Origin: Pseudanabaenaceae cyanobacterium SKYG29
GTDB taxonomy: Bacteria; Cyanobacteriota; Cyanobacteriia; Pseudanabaenales; Pseudanabaenaceae
Direction of reading: 5' to 3'
DNA: 64,000 nt
Assembly: GCA_025055675.1 (NCBI GenBank)
Contig: JANWWT010000003.1
Location: 62,001-126,000, forward strand
How positions within the stretch are numbered: position 1 is the first letter of the stretch; the number at the start of each line of letters is the position of its first letter. The notes under the pieces are model-generated. The model had not been told where the DNA came from. It searched no databases and worked only from the letters and a program-made list of their open reading frames with translations. Of the stretch, positions 9,063 through 18,138 are shown one piece after another. The translations under genes were made by a program, and so were the position numbers.

Positions 9063-9245
9063 ATGGCTAAGAGTTTACTGATGCGTCTAGGGGCGACAGT
9101 GGTATTGTTTATGGCGTTGCCGTCTCTAGTAGAGCGCTGGGCGACATATTTTCAAATTTCCCCTGTGTTTGAGGGTATATTAGCTATAGTTGCCTGTTTC
9201 GGTGCGTGCTTACCCTTGTTGACCATTTTTCAAAACAGCGATTAG
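9063..9245 (+). CDS. Small membrane protein, unknown
   Basis: This 60-aa protein consists of two hydrophobic helices (about residues 7-24 and 35-55) joined by a short polar turn with ERWATYFQ. I do not recognise the family. It is supported as a gene by a strong Shine-Dalgarno sequence (AAGGAGGAGCT directly before the ATG), by its position 4 bases ahead of the YggT/Ycf19 gene, and by the absence of a competing frame. It probably works in the membrane, possibly with the YggT product; that is inference from adjacency only. Confidence 0.65.
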   Translation: MAKSLLMRLGATVVLFMALPSLVERWATYFQISPVFEGILAIVACFGACLPLLTIFQNSD

Positions 9246-9249
9246 GACT

Positions 9250-9537
9250 ATGGGGTTACTGGAGTTGCTGCTGGGATTAGTGTTAGGAACGCTGATTGTG
9301 TTCTACGTGCTGCGTATTGTGCTGACTTGGTATCCCCAAATCCCCTTGCAGAAGTTTCCCTGGGTAATTGTCTATGTGCCGACAGAGCCTTTGTTGGTAC
9401 TCCTGCGCCGCCTGGTACCGCCCCTGGGGGGAGTCGACATTACACCGGTATTGGGGGTAGGGCTATTTAGCCTACTGCGGGAGTTGCTCTTGGGGCAGCA
9501 GGGGATTTTGACTATGCTCGATCGCTTATCTAGCTAG
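9250..9537 (+). CDS. YggT/Ycf19 family membrane protein
   Basis: This 95-aa protein has two membrane helices and the family pattern: a first hydrophobic segment (LLLGLVLGTLIVFYVLRIVL), the TWYPQIP turn, then TEPLLVLLRRLVPPLGGVDITPVLG. The P..L..LR...PP.GG.D..P block is the hallmark of YggT, called Ycf19 in plastids. Members are implicated in cell or plastid division and in thylakoid organisation, but the molecular role is not settled. The gene follows the small membrane protein by 4 bases and precedes trpC by 3, so it is in an operon with both. Confidence 0.86.
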   Translation: MGLLELLLGLVLGTLIVFYVLRIVLTWYPQIPLQKFPWVIVYVPTEPLLVLLRRLVPPLGGVDITPVLGVGLFSLLRELLLGQQGILTMLDRLSS

Positions 9538-9540
9538 GTT

Positions 9541-10410
9541 ATGGTGGAGTTGCTGGTTAGGCGGTTGCACACAGAGCGGGAGGGCTATACCACTGCTAGG
9601 ACTGCCATACCTAGTAACGTCCTGGAAAAGATTGTCTGGCACAAGGAATTGGAGATTCAAACCGATCGGGATATTTCCCGTTTGGAACGTTTGCCGGTGC
9701 GAGATTTTATTGGCAGTCTGCGGTGCTCCCCTTACCAGCCAGGGTTGATTGCGGAAGTGAAACGGGGATCACCGAGTAAGGGAGTAATCAGAGAAAATTT
9801 TGACCCTGTGGCGATCGCGACGGCTTACGAGGAGGGGGGGGCAAGGGCAATTTCGGTGTTGACTGACAGGGAGTTTTTTGGGGGCAGTTTTGAGTATTTG
9901 GGGCAGGTAAAGGGGGCAGTGAGCTTGCCTGTGTTGTGTAAAGAGTTCATCATCGATCGGGTGCAGTTGGACTGGGCGCGGGCGTTTGGCGCGGATGCGG
10001 TGTTGTTGATTGTGGCGATTTTGTCCGACTACGATTTGCAGGATTTGTGGGATTATGCCCAGGAGTTGGGAATGCAGGTATTGGTGGAGGTGCACACGAT
10101 CGGGGAGTTACAGCGGGTTTTGTCTTTGGCGGGGATATTGGCAGGGCTGAGGGCAGGACGGGGGGCGATCGGGGTGAACAATCGGGATTTGCGGGATTTT
10201 ACGGTGAATTTGCAAACCACGATCGAGGTCATCAACTCAGTAGATAGGGAACTGCGGGAAAGTTTGTTTTGGGTGAGTGAGTCGGGTCTATTCACGCGGG
10301 CTGATTTGGATTTGGTACAAGCAGCGGGGGCGAAGGCGGTCTTGGTGGGGGAATCCTTAGTTAAGCAGTCTGACATTAGGCAAGCAGTAGTGCGGTTACT
10401 GCAGGGATGA
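9541..10410 (+). CDS. trpC: Indole-3-glycerol-phosphate synthase TrpC
   Basis: TrpC closes the ring of CdRP to make indole-3-glycerol phosphate in tryptophan synthesis. The 289-aa product has the TIM-barrel active-site motifs in order: [12 protein letters not shown] (catalytic Lys and phosphate loop), the CKEFIID segment carrying the second catalytic Lys, [19 protein letters not shown], the NNRDLRDF loop and SESGLF at the phosphate site. About 45 extra N-terminal residues before the barrel are usual for cyanobacterial TrpC. proB begins inside its stop codon (ATGA). trpE lies about 3 kb downstream rather than adjacent, so trp genes are scattered, as is normal in cyanobacteria. Confidence 0.95.
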   Translation: MVELLVRRLHTEREGYTTARTAIPSNVLEKIVWHKELEIQTDRDISRLERLPVRDFIGSLRCSPYQPGLIAEVKRGSPSKGVIRENFDPVAIATAYEEGGARAISVLTDREFFGGSFEYLGQVKGAVSLPVLCKEFIIDRVQLDWARAFGADAVLLIVAILSDYDLQDLWDYAQELGMQVLVEVHTIGELQRVLSLAGILAGLRAGRGAIGVNNRDLRDFTVNLQTTIEVINSVDRELRESLFWVSESGLFTRADLDLVQAAGAKAVLVGESLVKQSDIRQAVVRLLQG

Positions 10411-11531
10411 CTTTAGTAATCAAAATTGGCACTTCGACGCTGACGCGCCCAGATACAGGGGATTTATATATCAGTGCCATTGCGCGGTTGGTGGAAACGA
10501 TCGTGGAATTGCGTCGCCAGGGCTACAAGGTTATCTTGGTGTCCTCGGGGGCAGTGGGGGTAGGTTGTACGCGGTTAGGGATCACAGAGCGTCCAAAAAA
10601 GTTGAGCACTAAGCAAGCAGTGGCGGCTGTAGGACAGAGTCGGTTGATGCGCATCTACGACGATTTTTTCAGTCAGTTTCAGCAGCCTGTCGCCCAAGTA
10701 CTTCTTACCCGTGCCAATCTCATAGAAAGACAGCACTACGTCAACGTCAGCAACACTTTTAACGAACTGTTAGAAATGGGGGTAATTCCCATCGTCAATG
10801 AAAATGACACCGTGGCTGTGGAGGAATTGAAATTCGGTGATAACGATACCCTCTCTGCCCTGGTAGCAAGCCTAGTACAGGCCCAGTGGTTGTTTTTGCT
10901 GACCGATGTCGATCGGTTGTATTCTGCTGACCCCCGCAAATTCCCTGCCGCTGAGCCAATTTTGTCTGTGAGCAGTGCCGAGTTACGTTCTCTGGCCATT
11001 GACACAACCTCAGAGGGGAAAAGTTGGGGGACGGGGGGGATGGTCACCAAAATTACAGCTGCCAGGATTGCCACCAGCGCGGGCGTAAGGACAGTTATCA
11101 TGCATGGCAGGGAGCCAGAAAACATTCTGCAAATTCTCAAGGGAGAACCGATCGGGACGCATTTTGCTCCCCAGCCCCAAGCCCTGAGTGCCCGCAAGCG
11201 TTGGATTGCCTACGGCATGATCCCCCTGGGGGAACTGGTGTTAGATGAGGGAGCCGTGATTGCTGTTACCACCAAGGGCAAATCGTTGTTACCAGCAGGG
11301 ATTGTGGAGGTACGGGGGGAGTTTGACAGCGGGGATTGTGTCAGTTTGGTTGACCAGGAGGGAAGAGAAATCGGCAGAGGCATCAGCAACTACAATAGCC
11401 AGGCAGTGCGGCAGATTCAGAAGTGTCAGTCAGAGGCAATTAGCGATATTCTTGGCTATGAAGGTGAACCCACTGTCGTCCACCGTGACAACCTAGTTAT
11501 CCTAGACACAGCCCCTGCCCCTTCAGTATAA
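10407..11531 (+). CDS. proB: Glutamate 5-kinase ProB
   Basis: ProB phosphorylates glutamate, the first and feedback-regulated step of proline synthesis. The 374-aa product has the amino-acid kinase fold (about residues 1-255): [10 protein letters not shown], the [10 protein letters not shown] loop, [17 protein letters not shown] for substrate binding, and [11 protein letters not shown]-terminal PUA domain (about 275-360) follows, as in full-length bacterial ProB. Translation is coupled to trpC by a 4-base overlap. I see no biological reason for the trpC-proB pairing other than shared amino-acid biosynthesis. Confidence 0.95.
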   Translation: MTLVIKIGTSTLTRPDTGDLYISAIARLVETIVELRRQGYKVILVSSGAVGVGCTRLGITERPKKLSTKQAVAAVGQSRLMRIYDDFFSQFQQPVAQVLLTRANLIERQHYVNVSNTFNELLEMGVIPIVNENDTVAVEELKFGDNDTLSALVASLVQAQWLFLLTDVDRLYSADPRKFPAAEPILSVSSAELRSLAIDTTSEGKSWGTGGMVTKITAARIATSAGVRTVIMHGREPENILQILKGEPIGTHFAPQPQALSARKRWIAYGMIPLGELVLDEGAVIAVTTKGKSLLPAGIVEVRGEFDSGDCVSLVDQEGREIGRGISNYNSQAVRQIQKCQSEAISDILGYEGEPTVVHRDNLVILDTAPAPSV

Positions 11532-11562
11532 TTACTACCTAACCTTTGCCCAAGGAGTGCCT

Positions 11563-12711
11563 ATGCAGGACAAGTTGATGTTGATGATTCCAGGGCCCAC
11601 TCCCGTTCCTGAACGCGTATTGCTAGCTCTGGCAAAACACCCGATCGGTCATCGTTCCAGTGAATTCAGCCAGATTTTTGCCGATGTCACAGACAAGCTC
11701 AAGTGGCTACACCAGACCCAAAACGATGTCTTGATCCTCACTGCTAGTGGCACGGGGGCGATGGAAGCAGCCATTATCAACTTTCTCTCCAAGGGCGATC
11801 GGGTTTTGGTGGGGGAAAACGGCAAATTTGGGCAACGGTGGGCAGAGGTGTGCGAGGCTTATGGTCTCACCACAGAACGCATCACAGCAGAATGGGGTAA
11901 GCCCCTTGACCCCGAGGTGTTCCGCGAGAAGTTGGAGGCAGACAAAGACAAGACCATCAAGGCGGTGATCATCACCCACAGTGAGACTTCTACGGGGGTA
12001 CTTAACGACCTAGAAACCATCAATCGTCACGTCAAAGCCCACGGGGAAGCTCTGATTATTGTCGATGCGGTCACTAGCCTGGGGGCAACCAACTTGCCTA
12101 TGGATGAGTGGGGTATCGATGTGATCGGGTCGGGGTCACAAAAAGCTTATATGATTCCCCCTGGGTTGGGGTTTGTGGCAGTGTCAGAGAGGGCATGGCA
12201 GGCTTACAAACGGGCTGACCTACCCCGCTACTACCTGGACTTGGGCAAAGCTCGCAAGGATGCGCAGAAGAACACCACTCCCTTTACAGCCTCTGTCAAC
12301 ATGATCGTGGCTCTGCGAGAGAGTTTGACTATGATGCAGGAAGAGGGACTGGAAAACATCTTTGCTCGCCACAGTCGGCATCGGGCAGCGGTGAGGAGTG
12401 CAGTTAGAGCGCTGGGGTTGCCTCTTTTCACCAGTGATGACTGTGCTAGTCCTGCCATTACTGCTGTAGCTCCCGTCAACGTGGAGGCGGAGAAGGTGCG
12501 CTCCCTGATGAAGAAACATTTCCAGATTGCTCTGGCGGGGGGTCAAGACCATCTCAACGGCAAGATATTCCGCATTGGGCATTTGGGCTATGTCAGCGAT
12601 CGGGATATTCTCAGTGCCATTAGTGCGCTGGAAGCGACTTTGCAGATGCTAGGGGTAGAAATCACGCCAGGAGCGGGGGTAAACGCAGCTATCCAAGCCA
12701 TTAGGGGTTAG
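11563..12711 (+). CDS. Class V aminotransferase, alanine/serine-glyoxylate type
   Basis: This is a pyridoxal-phosphate enzyme of the alanine-glyoxylate/serine-pyruvate aminotransferase family, probably acting in photorespiratory glyoxylate metabolism. Landmarks are the N-terminal MIPGPTPVP, the phosphate-binding TASGTGAMEAA, VDAVTSLG with the PLP-ring aspartate, and the Schiff-base lysine in GSQKAYMIPPG. Cyanobacterial homologues have also been annotated as the soluble hydrogenase 42-kDa subunit, which looks like a historical label. The start is ATG 11563, giving 382 aa, because AAGGAG lies just before it; a GTG six bases upstream is inside the ribosome-site spacing. The next small gene starts immediately after its stop. 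Confidence 0.88.
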   Translation: MQDKLMLMIPGPTPVPERVLLALAKHPIGHRSSEFSQIFADVTDKLKWLHQTQNDVLILTASGTGAMEAAIINFLSKGDRVLVGENGKFGQRWAEVCEAYGLTTERITAEWGKPLDPEVFREKLEADKDKTIKAVIITHSETSTGVLNDLETINRHVKAHGEALIIVDAVTSLGATNLPMDEWGIDVIGSGSQKAYMIPPGLGFVAVSERAWQAYKRADLPRYYLDLGKARKDAQKNTTPFTASVNMIVALRESLTMMQEEGLENIFARHSRHRAAVRSAVRALGLPLFTSDDCASPAITAVAPVNVEAEKVRSLMKKHFQIALAGGQDHLNGKIFRIGHLGYVSDRDILSAISALEATLQMLGVEITPGAGVNAAIQAIRG

Positions 12712-12915
12712 ATGACGGTTGATCCTGACTTGCTCTGGTTGGGGGAGATGATGGGGGCAGACCAAGTGCTGACCGATCGGCAGATGATTGCTATGTTGTG
12801 TCCCCACCTAGCAGGTAAAACGCTAGCAGAGCTGACCCCAGAGGAAGTAGCGGAGTTGTTAAAAGCGGCAGAGTCTTTTCCCCTGAGTACCCTTCCAGAA
12901 GAGGAGGAGGATTAG
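12712..12915 (+). CDS. Small acidic conserved-looking protein, unknown
   Basis: This 67-aa product begins at the base after the aminotransferase stop and ends 10 bases before the DUF3531 gene, which supports it as a true operon member. It is predicted helical and acidic (LTPEEVAELLKAAE and a PEEEED tail), with no signal peptide or membrane segment. I do not recognise the family. It might be a small regulatory or adaptor protein; no function can be assigned. Confidence 0.6.
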   Translation: MTVDPDLLWLGEMMGADQVLTDRQMIAMLCPHLAGKTLAELTPEEVAELLKAAESFPLSTLPEEEED

Positions 12916-12925
12916 TCAATTATCT

Positions 12926-13354
12926 ATGCGGGTGGAATTTCGGGAGTGCGACTGGTTCAACCTGTGGATTTGGATTGAGTTTCAGGACTATCTCACAGAG
13001 AGGGAAAAGCAAATTATAGATGAGGTGTTTTCTTCCTGGTTTTTGCTAGGGAAGTTGGGAGGGTTCAATGCGGCTAACCTCCAGGTGCTAGAAGCAGGGG
13101 TGGATGTCAGTCATCTGGACTATGACTCCGATAGTTTGCAGGGGGAAATGATGGCGGTCATGCACAATATCAGTGATGTGGAATACGAGGGCAATTGGGC
13201 GCGCTGTTGGGTGGATTTGGGGACGGCTGATGCCATCGCTTTAGACACCTTGCTCAATACTCTCTACCGCCTCAGTGAGGAATATGTCCCTATTGTGAAG
13301 GTCTACATTGGTGGAGAGCAGGAACACTGGCCCATCGATCGGCGCTATGACTAG
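12926..13354 (+). CDS. DUF3531 family protein
   Basis: This 142-aa soluble protein matches my memory of the cyanobacterial/plastid DUF3531 family: N-terminal VEFRECDWFNLWIWIEF, then EVFSSWFLLGKLGGFNAANLQV, then a less conserved acidic segment and the C-terminal VYIGGEQEHWPI. No catalytic residues are known for the family and the role is undescribed. It lies in a plus-strand run 10 bases after the 67-aa gene and 32 bases before trpE, probably in the same transcript. Confidence 0.75.
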   Translation: MRVEFRECDWFNLWIWIEFQDYLTEREKQIIDEVFSSWFLLGKLGGFNAANLQVLEAGVDVSHLDYDSDSLQGEMMAVMHNISDVEYEGNWARCWVDLGTADAIALDTLLNTLYRLSEEYVPIVKVYIGGEQEHWPIDRRYD

Positions 13355-13386
13355 TTATACTAAGTTTGCTCCCTCTGCCAGTCCCT

Positions 13387-14880
13387 ATGGATGCTTACCA
13401 ACAGTTTCTTGCCTTGACCGATCGGGGTAATTTTATTCCTGTATTTCGGGAATTCGTGGCGGATTTGGATACACCTGTGGGGGCATGGTATCGAGTCTGT
13501 CAAGGCTCAGCCTACAACTTTTTGTTGGAATCGGTGGAGGGCGGGGAGAGAATAGGGCGTTACAGTCTGCTGGGTTGTGACCCCCTGTGGCGGTTGGCAA
13601 ACTACGGCGATCGGACAGTCCAGGTTTACCGCGATGGCTCCAAGAGAGAGTTACAGGGTAATCCTTTCCACCACTTGGCAGCGTGTTTAGCTGATATTCA
13701 TCCTGTCCATTTGCTGCAGTTGCCCCCTAGTATCGCTGGTGTGGTGGGGTTCTGGGGCTATGAGTTGATTAAATGGATAGAACCCCGTGTGCCCATTCAT
13801 CCCCCTTGCGGTCTCCCCGATGGCTTGTGGATGCAATTCGATCGGTTACTGGTTTTTGATCAGGTCAAGCGCAAGATTTGGGTGATTGTCTATGCTGATA
13901 CCAGGGAAACCGCACCTGCCATAGCCTACGATCGTGCCCTGGAGCGCCTAGAGGAGACTATAGCCAAGCTACATCAGCCCCTAACCGATCGGTATGACCT
14001 AGTTTTAACCCCTGATGCGCCTGCCATCGCTTACGAAAGCAACTTCACGGAAACGGCATTTACTGCAGCTGTAGAAAAGGCTAAGGAGTACATTCGCCGT
14101 GGTGACATCTTCCAAGTGGTACTTTCCCAGAGACTGTCCACTCCCTTTAGCGGCGATCCCTTCCGCCTCTATCGTGCCCTGCGTTTAATCAACCCTTCCC
14201 CCTACATGGCCTATCTGCAATTTGGTGATTGGCAGTTGATTGGTTCCAGTCCCGAAGTGATGGTCAAGGTGGAAAATACCAGTCAAGAGAACTGTAAAAA
14301 GGTGGCGTTAGTCAGACCGATCGCTGGTACGCGCAAACGGGGAGCCACTCCCGAAGAAGACCAGGCGTTAGCGCAAGAGTTGCTGCAGGACCCCAAAGAA
14401 ATTGCTGAACATGTGATGTTGGTGGACTTGGGACGGAATGACCTGGGTAGGGTGTGTCGTGCGGGCACGGTGAAGGTGAACGAAATGATGACGATCGAGC
14501 GTTATTCCCATGTCATGCACATTGTCAGCAATGTTGTCGGCGAAGTGCTGCCCAGCAAGACTGCTTGGGATGTATTGCAAGCGACTTTTCCTGCTGGTAC
14601 TGTCAGCGGTGCACCTAAAATTAGAGCCATGGAGATCATCTACGAACTAGAACCCGATCGGCGTGGTCCCTACGCAGGTGCCTACGGCTATTACGATTTT
14701 CGGGGACAGTTGAATGTAGCCATCACCATTCGCAGTTTGATCGTGCACCAAGGACGAGTAAGTGTCCAGGCAGGAGCAGGTATAGTGGCAGATTCCCAAC
14801 CCCATTTGGAATACCAGGAGACCCTCAACAAAGCGCGGGGGATGTTGGAAGCAATTCGGCAAATTAGTTCTGCAGTGTGA
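13387..14880 (+). CDS. trpE: Anthranilate synthase component I TrpE
   Basis: TrpE converts chorismate to anthranilate using ammonia from TrpG, the first step of tryptophan synthesis. The product has an N-terminal regulatory domain with LLESVEGGERIGRYS (the tryptophan-feedback element) and a C-terminal chorismate-binding domain with VVLSQRLS, SSPEVMVKV, RPIAGTRKRG, HVMLVDLGRNDLG, FPAGTVSGAPKIRAMEII and QAGAGIVADS. The start is set at ATG 13387 (497 aa), where homologues begin; an in-frame TTG seven codons upstream is possible but less likely. There is no adjacent trpG. Confidence 0.94.
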   Translation: MDAYQQFLALTDRGNFIPVFREFVADLDTPVGAWYRVCQGSAYNFLLESVEGGERIGRYSLLGCDPLWRLANYGDRTVQVYRDGSKRELQGNPFHHLAACLADIHPVHLLQLPPSIAGVVGFWGYELIKWIEPRVPIHPPCGLPDGLWMQFDRLLVFDQVKRKIWVIVYADTRETAPAIAYDRALERLEETIAKLHQPLTDRYDLVLTPDAPAIAYESNFTETAFTAAVEKAKEYIRRGDIFQVVLSQRLSTPFSGDPFRLYRALRLINPSPYMAYLQFGDWQLIGSSPEVMVKVENTSQENCKKVALVRPIAGTRKRGATPEEDQALAQELLQDPKEIAEHVMLVDLGRNDLGRVCRAGTVKVNEMMTIERYSHVMHIVSNVVGEVLPSKTAWDVLQATFPAGTVSGAPKIRAMEIIYELEPDRRGPYAGAYGYYDFRGQLNVAITIRSLIVHQGRVSVQAGAGIVADSQPHLEYQETLNKARGMLEAIRQISSAV

Positions 14881-14933
14881 GACACTCCCGTTGTCTACTG
14901 GCTAAGATGGAAGGGATACCCTCGAGGTGAGCG

Positions 14934-16220
14934 ATGCACATTGGCGAAAGTATCAAAATGGCGTGGCAGACTCTCAGTGCCAACCGCTTGCGCAGTTTCC
15001 TCACCATGCTGGGGATAGTGATTGGCAACGCTTCGGTGATTGCCATGATCGGTGTGGGGGAAGGGGGTAAACGCTATGCTGCTGGTCAGTTCCAGTCCCT
15101 AGGCACCAATGTTCTGTTCGTCATCACGGGTAGTGACAGCACCCGCCGCAACATCCTCAATCCTCCCCCCCGCCTCGTGCTCTCTGATGCGGAAGCCATT
15201 GCGCAACAAGTCCCCACGGTCAAAGCTGTTGCCCCCGAAGTCAGAGGGACGGAACGCGCTACTTTTAACGATCGTTTCCGCACTACGCCTTTGATTGGCA
15301 CTACTCCTGAATACAGCCAGGTGCGGGATGTGGACACCTACATGGGCAGATTTTTTAACCACCAGGATTTGCAGCGCCGCGCCCGTGTGGTCACCCTTGG
15401 TTGTGATACAGCTAAATTATTCTTTGGCAGCTTGCCTTCTACTGTGCCTGGCAAGGAAACGGAATGTAAAAAGGACTCTCCTAACCCTGTCCAGTTCCTA
15501 ATCAACCCCATTGGTCAACATATCCGCATTCGGGGTACAGCCTATGAGGTAATCGGCATTATGGAATCCAAGGGGGCGTTCCTGGGTTTCAACCAAGATG
15601 ACACCATTTTGTTGCCCTTGACGACGATGGTCAGTCGTTTAGGTGGTCGTAATACTTCTCCCTACGGCATTGCCATTCAGGTCATCAACATCTCTGCCAA
15701 AGACGATCGCAGTGTCAGTGCTGCCAAATTCCAGGTAGAAAATCTGTTGAAACTCCGCCATCAAACAGACGACACCTTTACCATCCGCACCCAGAAAGAC
15801 GCAATCGAAATTGTGGGCAATGTCACCACGGCTCTGACGGCAATGTTGGCAGCGATCGCTGGTATTTCCCTGTTGGTGGGGGGCATTGGCATCATGAACA
15901 TTATGTTGGTATCTGTGGCTGAACGAACGCAGGAGATAGGACTGAGAAAAGCGATCGGAGCCTCCCAAAGAGACATCCTCACCCAGTTTTTAATTGAAGC
16001 AGTAATCCTAGGCACGATCGGGGGCATTTTAGGTACCAGTTTAGGCATTGGCGGTATTATTCTAGTGGCTGCCCTTACACCTCTAGAAACCACAATTTCC
16101 GTGGGAGCAATTTGGTTAGCGGTGGGAGTTTCCAGTGCCATTGGACTGTTCTTCGGCGTATTTCCCGCCCGCCAAGCAGCCAGACTTGACCCGATCGTAG
16201 CCCTGCGCAGTAATGTCTAG
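14934..16220 (+). CDS. MacB/FtsX-type ABC transporter permease
   Basis: This 428-aa membrane protein has the MacB layout: an N-terminal transmembrane helix (LRSFLTMLGIVIGNASVIAMIG after the amphipathic ESIKMAWQTLSANR), a periplasmic domain of about 220 residues, and three C-terminal helices of the FtsX domain, including GIMNIMLVSVAERTQEIGLRKAIGA. Such permeases work with a separate LolD/MacB-like ATPase and a membrane-fusion protein, exporting or extracting lipids, peptides or antibiotics by mechanotransmission. No ATPase gene is adjacent, so the partner is elsewhere. The gene stands alone after trpE (53-base gap) and interlocks by CTAG with the convergent tldE gene. Confidence 0.85.
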   Translation: MHIGESIKMAWQTLSANRLRSFLTMLGIVIGNASVIAMIGVGEGGKRYAAGQFQSLGTNVLFVITGSDSTRRNILNPPPRLVLSDAEAIAQQVPTVKAVAPEVRGTERATFNDRFRTTPLIGTTPEYSQVRDVDTYMGRFFNHQDLQRRARVVTLGCDTAKLFFGSLPSTVPGKETECKKDSPNPVQFLINPIGQHIRIRGTAYEVIGIMESKGAFLGFNQDDTILLPLTTMVSRLGGRNTSPYGIAIQVINISAKDDRSVSAAKFQVENLLKLRHQTDDTFTIRTQKDAIEIVGNVTTALTAMLAAIAGISLLVGGIGIMNIMLVSVAERTQEIGLRKAIGASQRDILTQFLIEAVILGTIGGILGTSLGIGGIILVAALTPLETTISVGAIWLAVGVSSAIGLFFGVFPARQAARLDPIVALRSNV

Positions 16221-17527
16221 CCCTTAGATGCTACCCCTATCCGATCGAACAAAATGGCAGGAATAAGGCTATTTCCCCCTACTAACTCCCGCTCGCTACT
16301 CATATCAATCATTTGGTTGAAGGCTTCAAAGATACTACTAGCCACCATTGTATTTTTGACCCGCCCCACAATTTCTCCGTCTACCACTTTGTAGCCCAAA
16401 GCCAAGTTGACAGAAAATTCCCCTGCCAATTGATTGGACTGTCCTGCTCCCAGTACCTGCTCGACAATTAGACCCTTGGCCATCTTTCTCCGCAAATCTG
16501 TATAGGGAACATCCCCTGCAACAAAGCACAAATTGCAAGTGGCGGGAGTAGGGCGACTCAAGCCTGACCGAAAACCATTGCCCGTAGAACTTCTTCCCAT
16601 TTTGGCTGCCCATTTCCTATCCCAGTAAAAACCCTGCACCACACCGCGGTCAATAAATGTCTTCTTTTGCGTCGGCGTACCCTCATCATCTACAGGACAG
16701 GCACTGACACCGATCGTGGGGTCTTCGTAGACCGTCAAACGCTGATCGAATAACTTCTCCCCCACCTTATCCGCGAGAGGGGAAGCCTTCTGCGCCACCG
16801 ACTGCCCCGAGAGGACTGTATTAAACAAGCCGCCGATTACACTCGCCACCGCGCGGGGAGTAAACAGCACAGGCATAGCGCCACTTTCGATGGTGGTAAT
16901 TTGCTCTGCCCAGCGGTACTTTTGGATAACTCGCTCCAGAATGGCATCGTAGTCAGGCTCACCTTCCCGCACCACTTCGTAGTCATAAATCTGCAGGAAA
17001 TCCTCCCCTTGTACCAAATTGCCCCCTAGGGTACAACTAACTACCTGCCGTTGCTGCTGGCTGAATGTCCCCCCTGTAGTTGCCAAAGCCTTGTGCACAG
17101 AACGGATATGAAAGTCGGCGCTGACCATAATTTCTGAGTTATAGGAGCGTAACCCTTCAATCAACTTTTCCCCCACACCTACCAACTTATCAAAAGAGGG
17201 GGGCTGAAATGTAGAGGCGTGTAAGTCATCATAGGAAGAGTTATCACTGGCAAAGCTAAAAGTGGCTTCTTCCCCAATCTCCGCCGTCTGGATGGCAGCA
17301 TCGATCAATTCTTCCAAACGATTGACATCTGTAGTGCTGGCAAAACCAACCCGATCGTTTACCCTCACCCTCAGAGCAATTCCCTGGCTGGCTTTAGTTT
17401 GTAGGCTTTTGAGACGGTTATTCTCAAATTCAATGGGTGTGTCTTCATTAGTCAAGTAAAATGCCTCTGCCTCTTGTACTAAAGGACGTACCCGATCGAG
17501 TAATTGGGAAAGAATTGCCTGCACCAT
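16217..17527 (-). CDS. TldD/PmbA family protein, TldE-like subunit
   Basis: TldD and TldE (PmbA) form a heterodimeric metalloprotease that degrades unfolded peptides and matures some modified peptides. This 436-aa protein has the family fold, with FENNRLKSLQTKASQGIALRVRVNDRVGFAST near the N-terminus and GLIVEQVLGAGQSNQLAGEFSVNLALGYKVVDGEIVGRVKNTM near the C-terminus. It lacks the HExxxH zinc motif of TldD, which assigns it to the non-catalytic TldE/PmbA side. No TldD gene is adjacent. Its stop codon shares CTAG with the ABC permease gene. Confidence 0.88.
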   Translation of the reverse strand: MVQAILSQLLDRVRPLVQEAEAFYLTNEDTPIEFENNRLKSLQTKASQGIALRVRVNDRVGFASTTDVNRLEELIDAAIQTAEIGEEATFSFASDNSSYDDLHASTFQPPSFDKLVGVGEKLIEGLRSYNSEIMVSADFHIRSVHKALATTGGTFSQQQRQVVSCTLGGNLVQGEDFLQIYDYEVVREGEPDYDAILERVIQKYRWAEQITTIESGAMPVLFTPRAVASVIGGLFNTVLSGQSVAQKASPLADKVGEKLFDQRLTVYEDPTIGVSACPVDDEGTPTQKKTFIDRGVVQGFYWDRKWAAKMGRSSTGNGFRSGLSRPTPATCNLCFVAGDVPYTDLRRKMAKGLIVEQVLGAGQSNQLAGEFSVNLALGYKVVDGEIVGRVKNTMVASSIFEAFNQMIDMSSERELVGGNSLIPAILFDRIGVASKG

Positions 17528-17578
17528 AGCTGACCATAAAACAGTGGCTTTAATTATAGCCTATCTCCTTTACAAAAA

Positions 17579-17611
17579 TTGACTGTTACTAGAGGCGTAA
17601 AGTTTTAGACT
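17579..17611 (+). promoter_or_regulatory. Weak candidate promoter for the universal stress protein gene
   Basis: A TTGACT -35-like hexamer at 17579-17584 is followed by poor -10 candidates (TTTTAG at 17603 or TAGACT at 17606). The only intergenic space before the stress-protein gene is here, so a promoter is expected, but the -10 match is weak. Confidence 0.3.
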
Positions 17612-17637
17612 GAAGAGGGAGCTAGGAGAGGAGAGTT

Positions 17638-18138
17638 ATGTACAAAAAAATTTTAGCAGCGATCGAGAATAACCCCAGAGGGGATCAAGTATTTGCCCGT
17701 GCTTTGGAACTGGCGGAGTTGAACAAAAGTGAGTTGCGTTTGCTCCATGTCCTCTCTCCTGAAGAAGAATATGGTCCTGTCTTTCATGGCATTTCCACCC
17801 TTGATTATTACCCCGCTTTGTATGATGACCTGATGCAAAAGTACCGCAAAGAATGGGAACAAATGTTAGAATCTACCCGCAGTCGTTTGGATAATCTGAC
17901 CAACCAGGCTAGGGCAAGGGGCGTACCCACAGAATACAGCCAAAACTACGGCAGTCCAGGGCGGACAATTTGTGAAGTAGCAGAGGAGTGGCAGGCAGAT
18001 TTAATTGTTATGGGACATCGAGGCTTGAAGGGAATTACTGAACTGATTCAGGGCAGTGCTAGCAACTACGTTCTTCACAACTCCAAGTGTTCGGTGCTGG
18101 TGGTAAAAATTCCCCACCTCATGGCAGAGCAAAGTTAG
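17638..18138 (+). CDS. Universal stress protein (UspA family)
   Basis: This 166-aa protein is a single-domain universal stress protein with the N-terminal MYKKILAAIENNPRGDQVFARALELA strand-helix and the C-terminal nucleotide-binding signature G..G.........GS (GHRGLKGITELIQGSASN), which indicates an ATP-binding type. Such proteins act in the cytoplasm in stress adaptation, usually as dimers. The start has a clear ribosome site (AGGAGAGGAGAG). The last four bases are shared with the convergent Dam methylase gene. Confidence 0.9.
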   Translation: MYKKILAAIENNPRGDQVFARALELAELNKSELRLLHVLSPEEEYGPVFHGISTLDYYPALYDDLMQKYRKEWEQMLESTRSRLDNLTNQARARGVPTEYSQNYGSPGRTICEVAEEWQADLIVMGHRGLKGITELIQGSASNYVLHNSKCSVLVVKIPHLMAEQS